This document shows, one piece after another, positions 30,871 to 39,641 of a DNA stretch of 64,000 bases. The notes under the pieces are model-generated. The model was not told the origin of the DNA, did not search any database, and saw only the letters and a program-made list of their open reading frames with translations. Position 1 is the first letter of the stretch. Each line of letters opens with the position of its first letter. The DNA lies in assembly GCA_038148755.1 (NCBI GenBank), contig JAYQWA010000003.1, forward strand, positions 130,843 to 194,842, written 5' to 3'. Made by a program: the position numbers and the translations under genes. Source of the stretch: UBA5109 sp038148755 (GTDB lineage Bacteria > Pseudomonadota > Gammaproteobacteria > Pseudomonadales > Pseudohongiellaceae).

Positions 30871-32790
30871 ATGGGCAAAATTATAGGCATAGACTTAGGT
30901 ACCACCAATTCCTGCGTAGCGGTAATGGATGGCGGTAAAGCCAAGGTTATTGAGAATTCAGAGGGTGATCGCACCACCCCATCTATCATTGCGTATACAG
31001 ATGATGGCGAAACCCTGGTTGGACAGCCAGCCAAGCGTCAGGCGGTAACGAATCCCAACAACACCTTGTTTGCGATCAAGCGTTTGATTGGTCGTCAATT
31101 CAAGGACGAAGTTGTACAAAAAGATATCAAGATGGTGCCTTACAAAATTGCCGAGGCTGATAATGGTGATGCCTGGGTTGAGGTGCGTGGCAAAAAAATG
31201 GCGCCTCCGGAAATTTCCGCGCAAGTTTTGAAGAAAATGAAAAAGACAGCGGAAGACTATCTGGGTGAAACGGTCACTGAGGCCGTTGTTACAGTTCCGG
31301 CCTATTTTAATGACTCACAGCGTCAGGCAACCAAAGATGCCGGCAAGATTGCGGGTCTTGATGTTAAACGTATTATCAATGAGCCGACTGCTGCAGCCCT
31401 TGCCTATGGTATGGACAAGAAAAGTGGCGACTCTACCATTGCGGTTTATGACCTGGGTGGTGGTACTTTTGATATCTCAATTATTGAAATCGCAGAAACG
31501 GATGGCGAGCATTCTTTCGAAGTGCTTTCTACCAACGGGGATACTTTCCTCGGTGGTGAAGACTTTGACCTGCGCCTGATTGACTATCTAGCTGACCAGT
31601 TCAAGAAAGACAGCGGCATGGATTTACATAATGACCCGCTGGCTCTGCAGCGTCTTAAAGAAGCGGCGGAGAAAGCCAAAATTGAATTGTCTTCAGCGCA
31701 GTCAACTGAAGTGAATCTGCCCTATATCACAGCTGATGCCAGCGGTCCTAAACATCTGGTTGTTAAGCTGACACGTTCCAAACTGGAGTCCCTGGTGGAA
31801 GATCTGGTTGAGCGCACGATTGAACCATTAAAAGTCGCGTTAAAAGATGCTGCTCTTTCGGCGTCAGATATCAACGATGTGATCCTGGTGGGTGGTCAGA
31901 CCCGTATGCCACTGGTACAGAAAAAAGTGGCTGAGTTTTTCGGTAAAGAAGCCAGACATGATGTGAACCCTGATGAAGCTGTTGCTATGGGTGCCTCAAT
32001 TCAGGCTGCTGTACTGGCCGGCGATGTGACTGATGTACTGTTGCTGGACGTCACACCATTATCACTGGGTATTGAAACACTCGGCGGTGTTGCAACTCCG
32101 TTGATTGAGAAAAATACGACGATTCCGGTCAGCAAGAAACAGACTTTCTCTACCGCTGAGGATAATCAGAGTGCCGTGACTATTCACGTTGTGCAGGGTG
32201 AGCGTAAGCAGGCTGCGCAGAATAAGTCACTGGGCCGTTTTGATCTCTCTGACATTCCACCGGCACCTCGAGGCATGCCTCAAATTGAGGTCAGCTTCGA
32301 CTTGAACGCTGATGGTATTTTGAATGTATCAGCTAAAGATGTGGCGACCGGTAAGCAGCAATCCATTGTGATCAAAGCGTCAAGTGGTTTGTCTGATGAA
32401 GAGATCGAAAAAATGGTCAATGATGCTGAGTCTCATGCTGAAGAAGACAAGAAGTTTGAAGCGCTTATTACAGCAAGAAATACAGCAGATGGTTTAGTGC
32501 ATGCTACCCGGAAAACTCTGAAAGAAGCTGAAGATAAAGTTGAAGCGGATGAAAAAGAGAAAATTGAAGCCGCGATAACAGCTCTGGAAGAAGTGATCAA
32601 AGGTGATGACCTGGCTGAAATAGAAGCCAAGACCAAAGACTTGACTGAAGTATCAGGCGATTTGGCACAGCGTATGTATGCTGAAGCGCAGGCCGCCGGT
32701 GAGGCCGCTGCTGGCGAAGCTGGTGCTGAAAGCAGCGCTGACGATGCCGTCGATGCTGAGTTTGAAGAAGTTAAAGAAGACGAAAAGTAA
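30871..32790 (+). CDS. dnaK: Chaperone DnaK (Hsp70)
   Basis: A 639-residue Hsp70. The ATPase domain opens with IIGIDLGTTNSCVAVMDGG and contains YDLGGGTFDISI and VILVGGQTRMPLVQ; the linker DVLLLDVTPLSLGIET is exact for DnaK. The substrate domain and acidic EEVKEDEK end are also typical. It works with DnaJ and GrpE, which flank it. It has its own heat-shock promoter and a GGGAG ribosome site. A terminator-like hairpin separates it from dnaJ and may lower dnaJ expression. Confidence 0.98.
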   Translation: MGKIIGIDLGTTNSCVAVMDGGKAKVIENSEGDRTTPSIIAYTDDGETLVGQPAKRQAVTNPNNTLFAIKRLIGRQFKDEVVQKDIKMVPYKIAEADNGDAWVEVRGKKMAPPEISAQVLKKMKKTAEDYLGETVTEAVVTVPAYFNDSQRQATKDAGKIAGLDVKRIINEPTAAALAYGMDKKSGDSTIAVYDLGGGTFDISIIEIAETDGEHSFEVLSTNGDTFLGGEDFDLRLIDYLADQFKKDSGMDLHNDPLALQRLKEAAEKAKIELSSAQSTEVNLPYITADASGPKHLVVKLTRSKLESLVEDLVERTIEPLKVALKDAALSASDINDVILVGGQTRMPLVQKKVAEFFGKEARHDVNPDEAVAMGASIQAAVLAGDVTDVLLLDVTPLSLGIETLGGVATPLIEKNTTIPVSKKQTFSTAEDNQSAVTIHVVQGERKQAAQNKSLGRFDLSDIPPAPRGMPQIEVSFDLNADGILNVSAKDVATGKQQSIVIKASSGLSDEEIEKMVNDAESHAEEDKKFEALITARNTADGLVHATRKTLKEAEDKVEADEKEKIEAAITALEEVIKGDDLAEIEAKTKDLTEVSGDLAQRMYAEAQAAGEAAAGEAGAESSADDAVDAEFEEVKEDEK

Positions 32791-32820
32791 GCACTTAAGC
32801 TAACACGCCTTAAGTATTTT

Positions 32821-32862
32821 AAAAAACTAACGTGGGCTTAAATTACCTACGTTAGTTTTTTT
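32821..32862 (+). terminator. Hairpin terminator between dnaK and dnaJ
   Basis: AACTAACGT (about 32825-32833) pairs with ACGTTAGTT (32849-32857), with A residues before and seven T after. It lies 30 bases past dnaK and 17 before dnaJ, so it probably attenuates read-through into dnaJ. Confidence 0.75.
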
Positions 32863-32878
32863 CGGTTTAGAGCAGGCT

Positions 32879-34000
32879 ATGAGTAAAAGAGATTATTACG
32901 AAGTTCTCGGTGTTGAAAAAGGTGCCTCGGAGCAGGAAATTAAAAAGGCTTATCGCCGTATTGCGATGAAGAATCATCCGGATCGTAATCCTGATGATGC
33001 TGAAGCCGAAGGCCGGTTTAAAGAAGCCAACGAAGCTTACGAAATTCTTTCAGACAAAGAGAAGCGTGCCGCTTATGACCAGTTTGGTCATGATGGCGTA
33101 AATCCACACGGCTTTGGTGGCGCTGGTGCGCAGGGCTTCGGCGACATCTTCGGGGATATATTCGGTGATATCTTTGGTGGCGGAGGTCGTTCCCGTTCAC
33201 ATGTCCAGCGCGGTGCTGATTTAAGTTATACCCTGGATTTGAGCCTGGAAGATGCGGTTAAAGGTTCCAGCGTTAAAATCCGTATTCCAACCAGCGTAAC
33301 TTGCAAAAGCTGCGATGGCACAGGTGCAAAACCGGGAACCACACCGGAAGACTGTGCGACCTGTGGTGGTGTCGGTCAGGTCAGAATGCGGCAGGGACCG
33401 TTTTCAGTTCAGCAAACCTGTCCACGTTGTCAGGGCGCCGGTAAGACCATCAAGGATCCCTGTGACAAGTGCCATGGCCGTGGTGCAGTACAGGAAAACA
33501 AAACCCTGTCAGTTAAAGTGCCAGCCGGCGTCGATACCGGAGATCGCATTCGTCTGACCGGTGAAGGGGAAGCTGGCTTGCACGGTGGCCCTCCAGGCGA
33601 CCTGTATGTGCAGATGAATGTAAAAGCACATCCTATTTTTGAACGGGATGGACGCGATCTGTATTGTGAAATTCCGATCAGTTTTACTGATGCCGCTTTG
33701 GGTGGTGAGCTGGAAGTGCCGACCCTGGAAGGCAAAGTAAAGTTAAAAATTCCTTCAGAAACCCAGACCGGGAAATTATTCCGCCTGCGTGGCAAAGGGG
33801 TGACCTCAGTGCGTGGCGGTTCACAAGGTGATCTGCTTTGCCGTGTTGTGGTTGAGACACCGATTCATTTGACCAAACGTCAGAAAGAAATTCTGCATGA
33901 GTTTGAAGAGATTCAGACTAGTCAGGGGAATCGGCAGTCGCCGCGAAAAACGTCCTGGTTTGATGGGGTGAAAAAGTTTGTCGACACTTTGAAGAGTTGA
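32879..34000 (+). CDS. dnaJ: Co-chaperone DnaJ (Hsp40)
   Basis: A 373-residue type I J-protein. The J-domain has the HPD loop (MKNHPDRNPDD) and YDQFGHDG, followed by a Gly/Phe-rich linker. Four zinc-finger repeats are seen (CKSCDGTG, CATCGGVG, CPRCQGAG, CDKCHGRG), and the substrate-binding beta-domains follow. It stimulates DnaK ATPase. A GAGCAGG-type ribosome site is close to the ATG. It is the last gene of the heat-shock group; a hairpin repeat starts at its stop codon. Confidence 0.98.
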   Translation: MSKRDYYEVLGVEKGASEQEIKKAYRRIAMKNHPDRNPDDAEAEGRFKEANEAYEILSDKEKRAAYDQFGHDGVNPHGFGGAGAQGFGDIFGDIFGDIFGGGGRSRSHVQRGADLSYTLDLSLEDAVKGSSVKIRIPTSVTCKSCDGTGAKPGTTPEDCATCGGVGQVRMRQGPFSVQQTCPRCQGAGKTIKDPCDKCHGRGAVQENKTLSVKVPAGVDTGDRIRLTGEGEAGLHGGPPGDLYVQMNVKAHPIFERDGRDLYCEIPISFTDAALGGELEVPTLEGKVKLKIPSETQTGKLFRLRGKGVTSVRGGSQGDLLCRVVVETPIHLTKRQKEILHEFEEIQTSQGNRQSPRKTSWFDGVKKFVDTLKS

Positions 34001-34110
34001 GCTATTGCGCTTGCGATTTCTTCGTTGAAGCGAAAATTCAAGTCGGTCACATACTGGGCTGTAAGCTCCCTCCTTAAATTCACACTTCGCCTCAAACTCG
34101 CTTCGCTCAT
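34000..34110 (+). repeat. 3'-UTR hairpin repeat, copy 3 (after dnaJ)
   Basis: It begins right at the dnaJ stop with GCTATTGCGCT, as in the infB copy. Imperfect arms (GAAGCGAAAATTCAAG at 34027-34042 and CTTAAATTCACACTTCGC at 34073-34090) enclose the loop GGTCACATACTG...GTAAGCTCC. The 3' flank CGCCTCA...TTCGCTCA follows. A further partial 3' flank is seen near 34160-34185. Confidence 0.6.
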
Positions 34111-34225
34111 AACGCTCACTAGGGATGTTTATCAAGTTTGGCTCATAATTTTTCTTGCCTGACCTTCGCACGTCACGCTCACGAAAGCTAGCTAACTTCC
34201 CGAGTGGACAACTGCATCTTTTAAT

Positions 34226-34252
34226 AAAAAGGGGCTAAAAGCCCCTTTTTTT
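34226..34252. terminator. Bidirectional terminator between dnaJ and dacB
   Basis: GGGGC (34231-34235), loop TAAAA, GCCCC (34241-34245), flanked by AAAAA on the left and seven T on the right. It can end both the dnaJ transcript and the convergent dacB transcript. Confidence 0.9.
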
Positions 34253-34362
34253 GTTCACTTCTGGCCGAAACGAGACAAGACTTAGCTCTGCATTTGACCC
34301 AAAGCAGACTTTATCAAGAATATAAAAGCGTTAGATTAGATTACTTCGCTCAGATTTCTACT

Positions 34363-35856
34363 TTATTGCTGGTACGTCCAGCTTAGCAGGGCATCCATCA
34401 GTTCAACGCCGGGGCCACGGTCGGCCAGTTCATGGTTGAGCATGCCGGTGACGACATAAACTTTATTGTTGCGGGAATAAACATAGCCGGCGATGGCGGA
34501 AACTTCATCCAGCGTGCCTGTTTTGATATGCATGCGGCCGGACAGATCGCGCCCGCGCAGTCGCTGACGCATGGTGCCATCCATGCCGTTAATGGGCAGG
34601 GATGCTACATATTCAGGCATATAGGGACTGGTCCAGGCCTTGCGCAGGATGGCATTCAGTAGCGTTGGAGTGATACGGGTATCTCTGGATAAGCCGGCTC
34701 CATTACTCATAAATAGTTGGCTGCTGTCCAGATTGTTGTCTTCCAGATAGAACCTTATTGCTTCAATCCCTTTGCTGACTGTTGCCGGGGGTCCCAGTGT
34801 TTCGGCACCAAGGGTCAGGAGCAAATGGCGGGTCATGAGATTGTTACTGAATTTATTAATGGACTTGATGACATCGGACATGGGCAGCGAATTCCAGGTC
34901 AGAATCGGTTCCAGTCCTTCCGGCACGCTACCTATTATCATGCCACCATCCAGTCTGCCACCCAGTTCGCGCCATAGTTGCATAAACAGACCAAAGGTAT
35001 AAGCCGGAGCGTCCAGCACTTCACGCGTCATCTGGTACTGACGGCAACGGGTTGGAAACTGACCTTCAAAAATCACTTCAGAAATATCTTCACGACTGAT
35101 ATTAAAACTGACGCCACGCTGGTAACCATTGCAGGGGCGGTCAACCTGACGTAGGCGGTTGGTGATTCTGAGGTTAGGCAATTCTGGATCCGTGTTAATC
35201 ACAACATTTCTGCCATCAGGATGCGGATAAAAATAAAAAGTCACCGCCTGGAAGTTCGAGATCACAGCATTTGGATCGGTGTTATAGGTGCGACCATTCT
35301 GGTTGTCGATGCTTTCAGCTTCTTCCACGGTAGGATCAAAATAACTGCCATCCAGTATCAGGTCGCCGGTGACATGTTCTATCCCTGCACGCTGCAGGGC
35401 TTTCAACATGTTTCTGAGTTGTTCTTCCACAAGGAAGGGATCGCCACCGCCTTTCATCAAGAGATTGCCTTGTAACACTCCATTGCTGATCGTGCCCAGG
35501 GCATAGAGTTCGGTTCGCCAGGTAAAGGCCGGACCAAGCTCTTCGAGCGCGGCCAGAGTGGTCAGGGTTTTGATAGCAGAGGCTGGGTTGAACCCCAGAC
35601 CGGCATTGTGGGCGAGCAAGGGAGTATCTGCGCCTACTTCCTGAACCAGAATGCCGAAACTGGATTCCGGCAAAGTATAACCATCGATAACAACCCGGGC
35701 TGCTTCCGGGATATTGCCAACGTTTAAATTCGGATCAGGGTATTGCTGCTGTGCCAGGGTTGGCTGCATGCAGGTTAACAACAGGGCAAGGCATACCCGG
35801 AATATCCGGGTATGTATTTTCTTTGGGCTGTTGCTTGATGATTTCATGGCAGCCAT
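34363..35856 (-). CDS. dacB: D-alanyl-D-alanine carboxypeptidase/endopeptidase DacB (PBP4)
   Basis: A 497-residue exported class C penicillin-binding protein that trims peptidoglycan cross-links in the periplasm. The three active-site motifs are all present: SxxK in NPASAIKTLTTL, SxN in NKFSNNLMTRH, and KTG in MHIKTGTLDEVSA. A basic N-terminus is followed by a hydrophobic signal (CLALLLTCMQPTLAQQ). Length is near E. coli PBP4 (477). ATG 35856 has AGGA about 6 bases upstream. It converges with dnaJ; the DUF1080 gene lies upstream on the same strand. Confidence 0.93.
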   Translation of the reverse strand: MAAMKSSSNSPKKIHTRIFRVCLALLLTCMQPTLAQQQYPDPNLNVGNIPEAARVVIDGYTLPESSFGILVQEVGADTPLLAHNAGLGFNPASAIKTLTTLAALEELGPAFTWRTELYALGTISNGVLQGNLLMKGGGDPFLVEEQLRNMLKALQRAGIEHVTGDLILDGSYFDPTVEEAESIDNQNGRTYNTDPNAVISNFQAVTFYFYPHPDGRNVVINTDPELPNLRITNRLRQVDRPCNGYQRGVSFNISREDISEVIFEGQFPTRCRQYQMTREVLDAPAYTFGLFMQLWRELGGRLDGGMIIGSVPEGLEPILTWNSLPMSDVIKSINKFSNNLMTRHLLLTLGAETLGPPATVSKGIEAIRFYLEDNNLDSSQLFMSNGAGLSRDTRITPTLLNAILRKAWTSPYMPEYVASLPINGMDGTMRQRLRGRDLSGRMHIKTGTLDEVSAIAGYVYSRNNKVYVVTGMLNHELADRGPGVELMDALLSWTYQQ

Positions 35857-35877
35857 TAGAGTCCTGACAATTTGTTT

Positions 35878-36456
35878 TTACAGTTGTCGGATACTGGCTT
35901 CTCGAAATCTGACAACGCCGGAACCGTATTGCAGTGCGATATAACCGGAGTCGAATTGATCATCGCGCACATTGACTGTTTCAACCCCATTTAAGTTAAC
36001 GGTAAGTTGAGAGCCTTGTGCTGTGATTTCAAAGCGGTTCCACTGGTTAGCTGCATTGATGGTTGCTGCAGGCGCGGCAATATGGACAATCCCACCTGTA
36101 CGGTAGGTCTGGTCCGGACGCGTATCAAAAATATTGACCTCATAGCAATTGGTATCAGTAACAGACTGGCTGTCCTGGCAGCGTATGAAGACGCCACTAT
36201 TCGCTGGCACGTCAGTCCAGAATTCCACCACCAGATGAAAATCTTCATAGGGTCGTTGTGTGACCAGGAAGCCGGCAGCGTCTGACCCTTCAACATAGCC
36301 GTTGGTTAATGTCCAGGTGGCATTACCTATTTGATTCAGGTTTTGCAGGTCGCTACCGTCAAACAGAGTGGTCATCTCAGAATATTCAAAAAAGGCGCAG
36401 GCGCTCACAACGAGTCCTGAAAAAAGCATGATGAGTGTTTTTATTGGTTTTAGCAT
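35878..36456 (-). CDS. DUF1080-type lipoprotein (3-keto-disaccharide hydrolase domain)
   Basis: A 192-residue lipoprotein; the start ATG 36456 has AAGGAAC about 6 bases upstream and leads to a lipobox (GLVVSAC). The mature part has TTLFDGSDLQNLNQIGN, ATWTLTNGYVEGS, FHLVVEFWTDVPANSGVFIRC and FRITGGIVH-like TYRTGGIVHI, the concanavalin-like DUF1080 fold. Some members cleave 3-keto-glycosides; others only bind sugar. The function here is unknown. It is upstream of dacB on the same strand, 21 bases apart, and divergent from the copper amine oxidase. Confidence 0.85.
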   Translation of the reverse strand: MLKPIKTLIMLFSGLVVSACAFFEYSEMTTLFDGSDLQNLNQIGNATWTLTNGYVEGSDAAGFLVTQRPYEDFHLVVEFWTDVPANSGVFIRCQDSQSVTDTNCYEVNIFDTRPDQTYRTGGIVHIAAPAATINAANQWNRFEITAQGSQLTVNLNGVETVNVRDDQFDSGYIALQYGSGVVRFREASIRQL

Positions 36457-36644
36457 CGTGGTTCCTTGTATCGTGAATAGTAATAGTGGTGCAGAAACTA
36501 GCATAGTTTAGCAGTAAAAACGAAAGCTGCGAGATAACTTATCAGGTTTAAAAGTATGATGCTTGGGTTCCTGTATATTTTAATCTGTCTGAATCTCGGT
36601 TAGTCTAACGCTGCCTTCATAATAAAAATAAACAAGAGGTAGTC

Positions 36645-38630
36645 ATGAATGCACAAATGAAATTTCGCAAAGCTGCTAAATCAGGCTTGATGGTTTCAAT
36701 GATGTTGCTGGCAGCTTGTGCAAGCATGGATCCGCCTCAGGAAATGCAAGCAGAGCCACACCCGCTTGACCCCTTAACCCTCAATGAGTATACGCAGGCT
36801 ACAGAAATTTTACGGTCTGCGGGTTATATCAATGATGCTTCAAGGTTTACAGTACTGGAATTATTGGATCCGCCTAAACGATCTGTGCAGGTCTGGCGGC
36901 CGGGAGAAGACTTTAACCGTTTGGCATTTGCCGTCGTAAAACAGGGTAGCCAGACTTTTGAAGCCCGCATTGATCTTGGCAGTGAAACCGTACTTGCCTG
37001 GACTGAGGTTGAAGATGTTCAGCCGAGCTTAATTGTTGAGGACTTTATCAACACCTTCAGAATTCTGGCTGAAGATGAAGAATTTGTCGCAGCAATGGCC
37101 GCGCGTGGTTATGCCCCTGATGAAGTTGCCTGTTCTCCCATGACCCTGGGAAATTATAATATTCCCAGATATCAGGGACGCCGCCTGATTAAAACACCCT
37201 GTTATGCCTTGGGAGAAGGCAGCCGTTTTACCCGTCCGATTGAAGGTATTTTTGCGGTCGTTGATGTTGAAGCGAATGAAGTCTATGAGTTTATGGATTA
37301 TGCCCAGATACCGGTTGCTGATAATCCTGCAGCGACTATGGTAAGTTCCAATCGCCAGGCACTTAGAGAGATTGGTATCTATCAGCCTGATGGTGCAAAT
37401 TTCAGCGTAAATGGCCACGTCATTAAATGGGACAACTGGAGCTTTCACTACCGTTTGGAGAAGCGTTCGGGACTGGTAGTTTCAGACGTTCACTATCAGG
37501 ATGGTGACAATCAGCGTTCGATTCTTTATCAGGGTGCAGTTTCTGAATTATTTGTTCCTTATATGGATCCGGATACCATGTGGTATAGCCGTACCTTTCT
37601 GGATGCCGGGGAATATGGTTTCGGTGCCAGTGGTACGCCGCTTAGTCCCGGTACTGATTGCCCTCTGACAAGCTTGTTCCTGGATGCCGATATCCCTGAT
37701 GATTTTGGTAATGCCTTTACTATTCCCAATGCCATTTGCATCTTTGAACGCAATACAGGGGATCCTGCCTGGCGGCATTTCGAATTTGATTCGGGTTTTG
37801 AAGGCCGACCGGCAGTAGAGCTGGTGGTAAGAATGGGTGCAACAATCGGTAATTATGATTATTTCATTGATTGGGTATTTACCCAGGATGGCCGTATCAA
37901 ACCACGTATTGGCGCATCCGGTTATGACGGCTATAAAGGTGTATTAACCCAGTCCATGAGTGATGCAACTGCACAGGCAGATTCTGCTTTTGGCACCTTG
38001 GTGGCGCCGGGATTAATTGGTGTTAATCATGATCATTTTTTCAGTTTCAGACTCGATGTCGATATTGATGGCATTAATAATTCATTATCGCTTGACCGTT
38101 TGGTGCCTCGTGATATTGCAGGGCCAAGAACTGCCTGGGTGATTGAATCAGAAATTGCACAATCTGAAGCAGAGGCCAAGATTAATTATAATCCGGCACG
38201 TCCCGCTATCTGGCGGGTCATGAATCCTAACCAGTCTGGACCTGTCGATCATGCGCCGGGTTATCTGCTACGGCCTTTGAACAGCATCGCCTATACCTTG
38301 CTTGACCCTGAAGATCCGGCACACCAAAGAGCAGCCTTTACACAGCATCAACTTTGGGTAACGCCTTATGCTGCAGATGAGCGCTATGCGGCAGGCAATT
38401 ATGTTAATCAGGGTGACTTTGGTATGGGTCTGCCAGCCTGGACGGCAGAAGACAGGGCAATCGAAAATACTGATATCGTACTTTGGTATAGCGCAGGGTT
38501 TCATCATGCGCCACGAGTGGAAGATTTTCCAATCATGCCTTTTGCCTGGCATGAATTTGAATTGATGCCTTATAACTTTTTCAGCAGGAATCCCGCATTG
38601 GATATTTCACCGCAGTGGCGAGGCAATTAA
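36645..38630 (+). CDS. Copper amine oxidase, predicted lipoprotein
   Basis: A 661-residue enzyme that oxidises primary amines to aldehydes with release of ammonia and peroxide. The topaquinone precursor tyrosine lies in NYDYFIDW, the catalytic Asp in FLDAGEYGFG, two copper His in NHDHFFSFRLDVDIDG and the third in GFHHAPRVEDFP, followed by FNFF-like YNFFSRNPALDI. All expected active-site residues are present. The N-terminus has a lipobox (MMLLAAC), so the enzyme is anchored in a membrane facing the periplasm, which is less usual than the soluble TynA type. A strong AAGAGGTAG ribosome site precedes the ATG. It is an accessory insertion between dnaJ and dapB. Confidence 0.93.
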   Translation: MNAQMKFRKAAKSGLMVSMMLLAACASMDPPQEMQAEPHPLDPLTLNEYTQATEILRSAGYINDASRFTVLELLDPPKRSVQVWRPGEDFNRLAFAVVKQGSQTFEARIDLGSETVLAWTEVEDVQPSLIVEDFINTFRILAEDEEFVAAMAARGYAPDEVACSPMTLGNYNIPRYQGRRLIKTPCYALGEGSRFTRPIEGIFAVVDVEANEVYEFMDYAQIPVADNPAATMVSSNRQALREIGIYQPDGANFSVNGHVIKWDNWSFHYRLEKRSGLVVSDVHYQDGDNQRSILYQGAVSELFVPYMDPDTMWYSRTFLDAGEYGFGASGTPLSPGTDCPLTSLFLDADIPDDFGNAFTIPNAICIFERNTGDPAWRHFEFDSGFEGRPAVELVVRMGATIGNYDYFIDWVFTQDGRIKPRIGASGYDGYKGVLTQSMSDATAQADSAFGTLVAPGLIGVNHDHFFSFRLDVDIDGINNSLSLDRLVPRDIAGPRTAWVIESEIAQSEAEAKINYNPARPAIWRVMNPNQSGPVDHAPGYLLRPLNSIAYTLLDPEDPAHQRAAFTQHQLWVTPYAADERYAAGNYVNQGDFGMGLPAWTAEDRAIENTDIVLWYSAGFHHAPRVEDFPIMPFAWHEFELMPYNFFSRNPALDISPQWRGN

Positions 38631-38815
38631 ATAATAAAAATAATAAAGAGGAACATTAGGTGAGAAATAGAATGATCACCGCTGTATCTGGAAGCGCTGG
38701 CAGCAGAGCGTATCAGATCGGCAATTGTTTTATATCAGCTGAGCTTCTGATGGTGTGCCTATCTTGAAGCACATGTAATAGAATAGTCAGCAAATTCAGT
38801 AAGCAGGCAGGCATT

Positions 38816-39616
38816 ATGTTGAATGTAGCAATCGGTGGTTCAAACGGGCGTATGGGAAAAGCCCTGATACAGACCATCATGGAGACACCGGGTGTAGCCA
38901 TTGGTGCAGCTTCAGTTATTGAGAATAGTCCTGACCTGGGCAAAGACGTTGGCCTGATTGGCGGCGTTGATCCATTGCATGTGGTTACTGTGGATGATTT
39001 TGAACAGGTAATCGATGATTTCGATTTGCTGTTTGATTTCACCGGCACTGAAGCGACTATTATGCATCTGGATTTATGCAGTCGCTATGGCAAGAAAATG
39101 GTTATTGGTACGACCGGATTTACCGATGCACAAAAAGAACACATTAAAGAAATCAGTGAAAAAATTGCGATTGTGTTTGCTCCCAACATGAGTGTGGGCG
39201 TTAACGTCTTGTTCAAATTAATTGAACAGGCAACCAAAGTGCTTGGGGATTCCAGTGATATTGAAATCATTGAAGCCCATCACCGACACAAGGTTGATGC
39301 GCCATCAGGAACAGCACTACACATGGGAGAAATTGCTGCGAATGTATTAGGCAGGGATTTGGCGGATGTAGCAATTTATGGTCGTGAAGGCAAAGTCGGT
39401 GAACGTCAGGATAAAACCATTGGTTTTGAAACCATTCGTGCCGGCGATATTATCGGTGACCATACCATTATGTTTGCCAGTCCCGGTGAGCGCATAGAAA
39501 TTACCCATAGATCCAGTTCTCGCATGAACTACGCAGCGGGAGCACTGCGTGCTGCACTCTGGTTACAGGATAAAGAAACAGGTCTCTACAATATGCAGGA
39601 TGTATTAGGCCTGTAG
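38816..39616 (+). CDS. dapB: 4-hydroxy-tetrahydrodipicolinate reductase DapB
   Basis: A 266-residue enzyme of lysine/meso-diaminopimelate synthesis. The nucleotide loop is IGGSNGRMGKAL (usual GxxGxMG), with VIGTTGFTD, APNMSVGVNVLF, the catalytic EAHHRHKVDAPSGTA and GFETIRAGDIIGDHT. Length is normal. In E. coli-like genomes dapB is followed directly by carA; here a block of about 6 kb of other genes stands between them. A short gap with no clear promoter precedes it. Confidence 0.97.
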   Translation: MLNVAIGGSNGRMGKALIQTIMETPGVAIGAASVIENSPDLGKDVGLIGGVDPLHVVTVDDFEQVIDDFDLLFDFTGTEATIMHLDLCSRYGKKMVIGTTGFTDAQKEHIKEISEKIAIVFAPNMSVGVNVLFKLIEQATKVLGDSSDIEIIEAHHRHKVDAPSGTALHMGEIAANVLGRDLADVAIYGREGKVGERQDKTIGFETIRAGDIIGDHTIMFASPGERIEITHRSSSRMNYAAGALRAALWLQDKETGLYNMQDVLGL

Positions 39617-39641
39617 CTTCAACGCTGGCACGACTGACTAA

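Noticed and set aside
34140..34200. Fifth full copy of the hairpin repeat
   Set aside because: Only a partial 3' flank (TTGCCTGAC...CACGCTCAC) is seen; there is no loop motif, so it is treated as the tail of copy 3.
38660..38770. Short frame (GTG near 38660, about 36 codons) before dapB
   Set aside because: Too short to judge; spacing to GAGG is acceptable but no family-like sequence is seen.
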